From NCBI GenBank assembly GCA_947503155.1, contig CANNCL010000003.1, forward strand, positions 558,001 to 622,000: a stretch of 64,000 bases of DNA, written 5' to 3'. The stretch is from an uncultured Erythrobacter sp. (GTDB taxonomy: Bacteria; Pseudomonadota; Alphaproteobacteria; Sphingomonadales; Sphingomonadaceae). Both the position numbers and the translations under genes were made by a program. The notes below the pieces were generated by a model, which was given only the letters and a program-made list of their open reading frames with translations, had not been told where the DNA came from and did not search any database. Shown here in pieces: positions 58,977 to 64,000 of this stretch; within the stretch, counting starts at the first letter, position 1; each line of letters opens with the position of its first letter.

Positions 58977-59569
58977 AATGCCTCGACCTCCTGCGCAGCT
59001 TTCCCATTCGGGTCGCCTTCTGCCGCCGTTTCGCCCTTGGCAGAGGACCGGTGAAACGCCGCCCTGTCGCCCAATTCAATAGGACAAATCTCTAGGCCCA
59101 TCTCCGTCGCCGTGGCGCGCGCCTCTTCGGTCAATAATGTGGCGCCAGAGGGCACGGAATTGAGCACGACATAAGCGGGCTTTTTCGCAAAACTGACGAG
59201 ATCGGAAATCGGCTCCAGCGCATGAAGGTCAAAAGCACGCGGCTTTGTCGGGATCAGCACGACATCCGCCACCTTAATCGCTTCGCGCGCGGCGGCGTCG
59301 GCATGGGGCGGAGTGTCGATCACGATGAAATCAACGCCGTTTTTCTTCGCGCTTTCAATCGTGCGGGCCAGCCGAGCAGGCGGCGCGGTCACAACAACCG
59401 GCAGAAAATCCCCGCGCCAATCGCCCCAAGCCGCCGCGGTCGCCTGCGGATCGGTGTCGATGACGCAGCTTTCGTGCTTAGCCTGGGCCGCACGTGTCGC
59501 AAGATGGACGGCGAGGGTGGTCTTGCCTGAGCCGCCCTTTTGGCTGACGATGGCGATGATTTTGGGCAT
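58934..59569 (-). CDS. Orphan ParA/MinD-like ATPase
   Basis: 211 residues. The deviant Walker A is SQKGGSGKTTLAVHLA, followed by CVIDTDPQATAAAW and DFIVIDTPPHAD. This is the small ParA form without an N-terminal DNA-binding domain. No parB or parS-like array is next to it, so it is probably an orphan positioning ATPase, not the chromosome partition gene. The final Lys-rich tail is distinct. It overlaps the membrane-protein gene downstream. Confidence 0.87.
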   Translation of the reverse strand: MPKIIAIVSQKGGSGKTTLAVHLATRAAQAKHESCVIDTDPQATAAAWGDWRGDFLPVVVTAPPARLARTIESAKKNGVDFIVIDTPPHADAAAREAIKVADVVLIPTKPRAFDLHALEPISDLVSFAKKPAYVVLNSVPSGATLLTEEARATATEMGLEICPIELGDRAAFHRSSAKGETAAEGDPNGKAAQEVEALWKWLRKTLKKAKK

Positions 59570-59579
59570 GGCTGCGCGT

Positions 59580-60170
59580 TTAGCTCTCTTCGGTTTCCGG
59601 CGGGAGTGATGAGAGATATTCGAGCAAGGCGTCGCGCAGTTCGATTTGCATCAAAGGAAGCCGTGCCATGATGCTGTCCATATATCGCTGATTTGCGGCT
59701 GCAAAATTCGGCTCTGCGACAATGGCTGCGCTCAATTCAAAGAAACGTTGACCAGAAGGCGTCGCCACAAAATTACGGATGTCACGGAGCTCTTCCAGGG
59801 AAAAAATGTTCGCATAAGCAAGCGCCCACCCTTCCATGATGTTTGGCAATTCGTCTGACAGGATCGCTTGCGCGTCCAGACGAAAACGTTCGAGATGCTC
59901 ATCCACGATCGCATCAATATTCGGATCGTTCTCAACACCCGTGTTCAATTGAGCAGACCGCATTTGAGACATCATCTGATCCATAGTGGTAAAGAAGATC
60001 GCCTCGCGGTTCTCCTCTGGCATTCCCAGATCAATGATCTCCCGCGCCAGTTGCAGCGACGCTGCATCCGGTGAGGCAATGCTTGGCTCGCTCGATTGAG
60101 CGGACGCCATGTGCGACGGCGCAGCGAGGGCCAGTCCAAGGACTGCGAAGCGTAGGATTGGCTTCATCAT
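59580..60170 (-). CDS. Secreted DUF2059-family protein
   Basis: 196 residues. A signal peptide (about 1-24, LGLALAAPSHMASAQ) precedes an all-helical body with LAREIIDLGMPEENREAIFF, LSDELPNIMEGWALAYANIFSLEEL and NFVATPSGQRFFEL, which match DUF2059. Its function is unknown. The ATG at 60170 (MMKPILRF) is preferred; a GTG at 60182 would add four residues. It lies 29 bases downstream of rpoD and 10 bases upstream of parA on the same strand. Confidence 0.83.
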   Translation of the reverse strand: MMKPILRFAVLGLALAAPSHMASAQSSEPSIASPDAASLQLAREIIDLGMPEENREAIFFTTMDQMMSQMRSAQLNTGVENDPNIDAIVDEHLERFRLDAQAILSDELPNIMEGWALAYANIFSLEELRDIRNFVATPSGQRFFELSAAIVAEPNFAAANQRYMDSIMARLPLMQIELRDALLEYLSSLPPETEES

Positions 60171-60199
60171 AACCGTTCTCACAGCCTCAAATACGGGAC

Positions 60200-62218
60200 C
60201 TACTGATCCAGGAACGACCGCATCTTGCGCGACCGGCTTGGGTGCTTCAGCTTGCGCAGCGCCTTTGCTTCGATCTGGCGGATACGTTCGCGCGTCACGC
60301 TGAACTGCTGGCCCACTTCTTCCAAAGTGTGGTCGGTGTTCATGCCGATGCCGAACCGCATACGCAGCACGCGTTCTTCACGCGGGGTCAGTGATGCGAG
60401 GACGCGGGTGACGGTTTCCTTGAGGTTTGCTTGGATCGCGGCATCCACTGGGATGATCGCGTTCTTATCCTCGATGAAGTCGCCCAGATGCGAATCTTCC
60501 TCGTCGCCAATTGGCGTTTCGAGGCTGATCGGCTCTTTGGCGATTTTCATCACCTTGCGCACTTTTTCCAGCGGCATGGATAGACGTTGCGCCATTTCCT
60601 CAGGGGTCGGCTCGCGGCCTTCCTCGTGCAGGAATTGACGGCTTGTACGAACCAGCTTGTTGATCGTCTCGATCATGTGGACCGGAATGCGGATCGTGCG
60701 GGCTTGGTCGGCGATCGAACGGGTGATCGCCTGACGAATCCACCACGTCGCATAGGTCGAAAATTTGTAACCGCGGCGATATTCAAATTTATCAACGGCC
60801 TTCATCAAGCCGATGTTACCTTCTTGAATAAGATCAAGGAATTGCAGGCCGCGATTGGTGTATTTCTTCGCAATGGAAATCACGAGACGCAGATTCGCCT
60901 CAACCATTTCCTTCTTCGCGATACGCGCTTCGCGTTCGCCCTTTTGCACCATGTTCACAATGCGGCGGAATTCGGGGAGCGCCATGCCGGTATTGGCGGC
61001 AATGTCGGATATTTCGGTGCGGATCCGTTCAATCGGATCGGCTTCTTTATCGGCGAAGGCTTTCCACTTTTTGTCTTTTTTCGCGTTCGCCTTGATCCAC
61101 GCGTCGTCCATCTCGCTTCCGACATAGGAATTGAGGAAGTCGATGCGTTTGATCTTATGACGTTCCGCCAGACGCAGCATCTGACCGCCCAAAGCGGTCA
61201 AACGGCGGTTAAAGGCATAGAGATTGTCGACCAGGAATTCGATCTTGGTCGCGTGGAATTGCATACTTTCCACTTCGGCGGTGAGTTCATCGCCGAGGGC
61301 TTCGTATTTCTTTTCCTTAGCCTTAGGGAATTCGCCCCCATCGGCGAGCGTGTCGACACGTTCAGCTTGAAGTTTCTCAAACGTCTTGAACAGTTTGGTA
61401 ATGCGCGCAAAACGCTCAATCGCGTCGGGTTTCAGCGCGGCTTCCATCTGGGCGAGGGAAAGGGTGTTGTCCTCCTCTTCCTCTTCTTCCTTTTTGGATT
61501 CGCCGTCTTCGCCTTCTTCCGCGTCTACGTCTTCGCTGTCCGAATCGTCTTCTTCATCATCGCGAATGGTCGGGCCGGCTGTCTCTTCTGAGATTTCGCC
61601 GTCATCGTCTTCGTTCTCTTCCTCCATCTTGTCAGGTGGAGGCTCCTTCGAAAGCATGGCGTCCAGATCAAGGATCTCGCGCAGCTGCATGTCTTCGTTG
61701 TTGAGCGCTTCGGACCACTGGATGATCGCATGGAATGTAATCGGGCTTTGGCACAGGCCCATGATCATCATGTCGCGGCCGGATTCGATCCGCTTGGCAA
61801 TCGCAATTTCGCCTTCGCGGCTGAGCAATTCCACCGCGCCCATTTCGCGCAGATACATACGCACCGGATCATCGGTGCGGCCATCGGCTGCGGCCTTTTT
61901 AAGGACCGGGGCCTTTGTGTCTTTCTTCGCAGCGGTTTTCTTGTCGCTGACGTCGATTTCTTCGACTTCGGCGTCTTGCTCCGCCTCGGCTTCGGCCTCT
62001 TCGTCATTTTCGACGATCTGCACGCCCATTTCGGAAAGCGCGGTTTGCACGTCTTCGATCTGGTCGGAGCCCATCTCATCCGGCAAAGCTTCGTTCAGCT
62101 CATCATAAGTGATGTAGCCTTTCTTCTTCGCCTTCGTCATCAGCTTCTTCACTGACGCCTCATTGAGGTCGATCAGTGGAGCATCGTCTTTATCGGCGGT
62201 TTTCGCGGTTGAGGCCAT
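60200..62218 (-). CDS. rpoD: RNA polymerase housekeeping sigma factor RpoD
   Basis: 672 residues. Region 1.1 (about 15-70, [19 protein letters not shown]) is present, then region 1.2 [19 protein letters not shown]. The insert between 1.2 and 2 has a long acidic tract (about 190-245, runs of Glu and Asp), usual for alphaproteobacteria. Region 2 has [18 protein letters not shown] and [16 protein letters not shown]; region 3 [11 protein letters not shown]; region 4 [20 protein letters not shown]. It is downstream of dnaG. Confidence 0.98.
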   Translation of the reverse strand: MASTAKTADKDDAPLIDLNEASVKKLMTKAKKKGYITYDELNEALPDEMGSDQIEDVQTALSEMGVQIVENDEEAEAEAEQDAEVEEIDVSDKKTAAKKDTKAPVLKKAAADGRTDDPVRMYLREMGAVELLSREGEIAIAKRIESGRDMMIMGLCQSPITFHAIIQWSEALNNEDMQLREILDLDAMLSKEPPPDKMEEENEDDDGEISEETAGPTIRDDEEDDSDSEDVDAEEGEDGESKKEEEEEEDNTLSLAQMEAALKPDAIERFARITKLFKTFEKLQAERVDTLADGGEFPKAKEKKYEALGDELTAEVESMQFHATKIEFLVDNLYAFNRRLTALGGQMLRLAERHKIKRIDFLNSYVGSEMDDAWIKANAKKDKKWKAFADKEADPIERIRTEISDIAANTGMALPEFRRIVNMVQKGEREARIAKKEMVEANLRLVISIAKKYTNRGLQFLDLIQEGNIGLMKAVDKFEYRRGYKFSTYATWWIRQAITRSIADQARTIRIPVHMIETINKLVRTSRQFLHEEGREPTPEEMAQRLSMPLEKVRKVMKIAKEPISLETPIGDEEDSHLGDFIEDKNAIIPVDAAIQANLKETVTRVLASLTPREERVLRMRFGIGMNTDHTLEEVGQQFSVTRERIRQIEAKALRKLKHPSRSRKMRSFLDQ

Positions 62219-62323
62219 GAAGTATCGTCAATCCGTTATCTGGTGTGTGAGAGGAAAGGCGGGTGCACCCGGCCAGTCTCATAATCACCGATGTTAATCC
62301 CATACCAGCTATGATCAGCCAGC

Positions 62324-64000
62324 TTAATCCTGTGTCGCCGGAGAACCGGCCTTTTTGCGCCCGAATGCTTTTAGGCGTTCATCAACTGTCGTGAGCTGCT
62401 GCCGCAATCGTGCTTGCTCCGCAAATGACCCTTCTGGATCATCGTCGAAACGAGTAACCGTTGCCGCCATAGCGGCTTCGAGCGCTGGTTTTTGGACCAG
62501 CAACGACACAGCTTCGGCCAATTCCTCGCGCGCTTCACCGGGGGATGTACCTTCTCTGAGGAAGGAATAACGTTGGTCTTCCGGTGGGGCAGGATAGCCT
62601 TGCATGTCCGATATGGCGTTTTGCCCCTGCGAATCAAGCGTCTCTGACAATTCTATCAGCGATTCTATTGCAGGCGCGGCATTTGGGTCGAGCCGTGCGA
62701 GCTGCGATAGCGCTTCTGCATGGCGGCTAATTTCCTCAGGATGCCGGACAAGGCCAGCGATTACCGCCGTCAGGAATTTCGCGCGCTGACCGCCCGCCAT
62801 CGCTTGGCTAAGCACATCGCGCGCGCCATTGGACAAGGTGCGCGGGACCGGGTTTTTCCAATCACCGCGCTTGGGTTGGCTGCGCGATTGGCCGCGTTGG
62901 TTGCTGCGCGGTTCACGCGGCGGATAGGCAAAGGCGGAAAACCGGTCGAGCAATTCGCGCCGGTACAGCGCACGGATATCGCTGTCTTGGATCGTATCCA
63001 CATGCTCCATCAAACGCGCTTTGAGGCCGGCCTTCGATTCGGGGCTAGAAAGCGGTTTTAAGTCGCGCTCATAATCCCACATCATATCGAGCAGGCTTTG
63101 CGGAGCGGCGAGTAATTTCTCCATCGCGCCGGGACCTTGCTGATTGATCAGATCATCGGGGTCTAGCCCGCTGGGAAGGCGCACAATTGAAAGCGAACGC
63201 ATCGGGGCGAGCAGAGGCAGCGCGCGCGTGACGGCGCGCATTGCGGCTTTCTGACCGGCGGCGTCGCCATCAAAGCACAGCACCGGCACCTCAACCATCC
63301 GCCACAGCAATTCGAGCTGCGTCTCCGTCAGCGCGGTGCCTAGCGGTGCGACAGAATCAGCAAAGCCCGCCTGAGCCAGCGCCACCACGTCCATATATCC
63401 CTCGACAACAACCACGCGGCCCGATTGGCGAGAGGCGGGGGCAGCGCGGTGCATATTGTAAAGCGTGCGCCCTTTGTCGAAGAGCGGCGTGTCAGGGGAG
63501 TTGAGATATTTCGCAACGCCGTCACGCTTGCCCAAAATGCGCCCGCCAAAGGCGATGACCCGCCCGCGAGCGTCTTGGATGGGCAACATGACCCGGCCAC
63601 GAAAACGGTCATAGGTTGTGCCGTCATCGGTTTTGATGCGCATCCCGGTTTCGACCAGCATTTGGTCATCAAACCGGGTCAAAGCGTTGTTGAGCGCCTG
63701 CTTATTCTCTGGCGCATAGCCAAAACCAAATTCGCGCAGAATTTCGGGCTTCAACCCGCGATCCTTGAGATAACCGAGCGCTTCCCGGCCTTCGGCCCCG
63801 CGCAGATTGTCCACGAACCAATCCTGCGCCTCGGTTGTGACATCGACCAATTCCGCGCGCTTTTCCGCCCGCTGCGCCGCGATTGGATCAGGGGCAGGGA
63901 CTTCCATCCCAGCCTCCGCCGCCAATTCTTTGATTGCGTCGATGAAGGACAATCCGCGCTGCTCTGTCATCCACGAGATTACATCGCCATGCGCGCCGCA
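62324..64000 (-). CDS. dnaG: DNA primase DnaG, 5' end outside the window
   Basis: 559 residues visible. The coding frame is open to the right edge: bases 63971-64000 give CGAHGDVISW, the end of the zinc ribbon, so the true start lies outside. It lays RNA primers for replication. EGREALGYLKDRGL, the Toprim segments VVVVEGYMDVVALAQAG and LCFDGDAAGQKAAMRA and DPDDLINQQG are in place. The C-terminal helicase-binding part is long and ends RKKAGSPATQD. It is followed by rpoD after 105 bases, the macromolecular-synthesis arrangement. Confidence 0.96.
   Translation of the reverse strand, partial: CGAHGDVISWMTEQRGLSFIDAIKELAAEAGMEVPAPDPIAAQRAEKRAELVDVTTEAQDWFVDNLRGAEGREALGYLKDRGLKPEILREFGFGYAPENKQALNNALTRFDDQMLVETGMRIKTDDGTTYDRFRGRVMLPIQDARGRVIAFGGRILGKRDGVAKYLNSPDTPLFDKGRTLYNMHRAAPASRQSGRVVVVEGYMDVVALAQAGFADSVAPLGTALTETQLELLWRMVEVPVLCFDGDAAGQKAAMRAVTRALPLLAPMRSLSIVRLPSGLDPDDLINQQGPGAMEKLLAAPQSLLDMMWDYERDLKPLSSPESKAGLKARLMEHVDTIQDSDIRALYRRELLDRFSAFAYPPREPRSNQRGQSRSQPKRGDWKNPVPRTLSNGARDVLSQAMAGGQRAKFLTAVIAGLVRHPEEISRHAEALSQLARLDPNAAPAIESLIELSETLDSQGQNAISDMQGYPAPPEDQRYSFLREGTSPGEAREELAEAVSLLVQKPALEAAMAATVTRFDDDPEGSFAEQARLRQQLTTVDERLKAFGRKKAGSPATQD

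Noticed and set aside
60910..61600. Long plus-strand frame within rpoD
   Set aside because: It is the antisense of an acidic, Glu/Asp-rich coding region; rpoD motifs on the minus strand are unmistakable.

Overview
The window is ordinary, tightly packed chromosome from an alphaproteobacterium, most likely Sphingomonadales and probably Erythrobacteraceae. Supporting signs are the imuA-imuB-dnaE2 mutagenesis genes, an alphaproteobacterial GAAC-N7-GAAC LexA box, long PstA/PstC proteins, a RpoD with a long acidic insert, the order rpiB-glyA-nrdR, dnaG next to rpoD, and several protein types typical of sphingomonads (YHS (seleno)proteins, Coq4, secreted R-x-C-R proteins). The genus is inferred from family resemblance only. 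I see no insertion sequence, prophage, CRISPR array or rRNA. One tRNA (Glu, UUC) is present.

Layout. 0-7.7 kb: SOS mutagenesis genes (imuA end, imuB, then dnaE2 behind its own LexA box), interrupted by a PilZ gene and a convergent lipoprotein gene; then an extensin-like protein. 7.6-13.8 kb (minus strand): phosphate regulon phoR-pstC-pstA-pstB-phoU-phoB, without pstS. 13.9-18 kb: tRNA-Glu, recJ, a flavodoxin, and an unknown gene paired with an AHH nuclease gene. 18-25 kb: NMO-type flavoprotein, amidohydrolase, hybrid histidine kinase, SDR, tautomerase, GtrA, ferritin-like protein. 25-35 kb: two branched-chain amino acid loci (leuA; ilvB-ilvN-ilvC) on either side of an envelope cluster: two YHS (seleno)proteins, an I78 inhibitor lipoprotein, an FMN alpha-hydroxy-acid oxidase, a secreted protein ending in twelve Cys-headed pentapeptides, and a DUF4329 protein.

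35-43.4 kb: miaA and serB head to head with overlapping starts, two coq4 paralogues around a nitroreductase, purL and three small membrane-protein genes. 43.4-52.6 kb (plus strand): xseB-ispA, coaD, a periplasmic cyclophilin, queA, an ABC-2 exporter pair, tgt, an S9 peptidase and chorismate mutase. 52.6-64 kb (mostly minus): quinone-reductase-like flavoprotein, rpsD, trmJ, nrdR, glyA, rpiB, an orphan ParA, rpoD and most of dnaG.

The clearest regulatory element is a complete-looking transcription attenuator upstream of ilvB, with a leader peptide reading MSIVILVVETG and competing hairpins. The most unusual coding feature is the Cys-pentapeptide protein at 30405-30788, which has its own strong terminator and a perfect 13-bp inverted repeat upstream. 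Other oddities: a likely start-site or frameshift problem at 16.6 kb, a 12-bp in-frame repeat inside queA, and three convergent gene pairs that overlap by exactly 4 bp.
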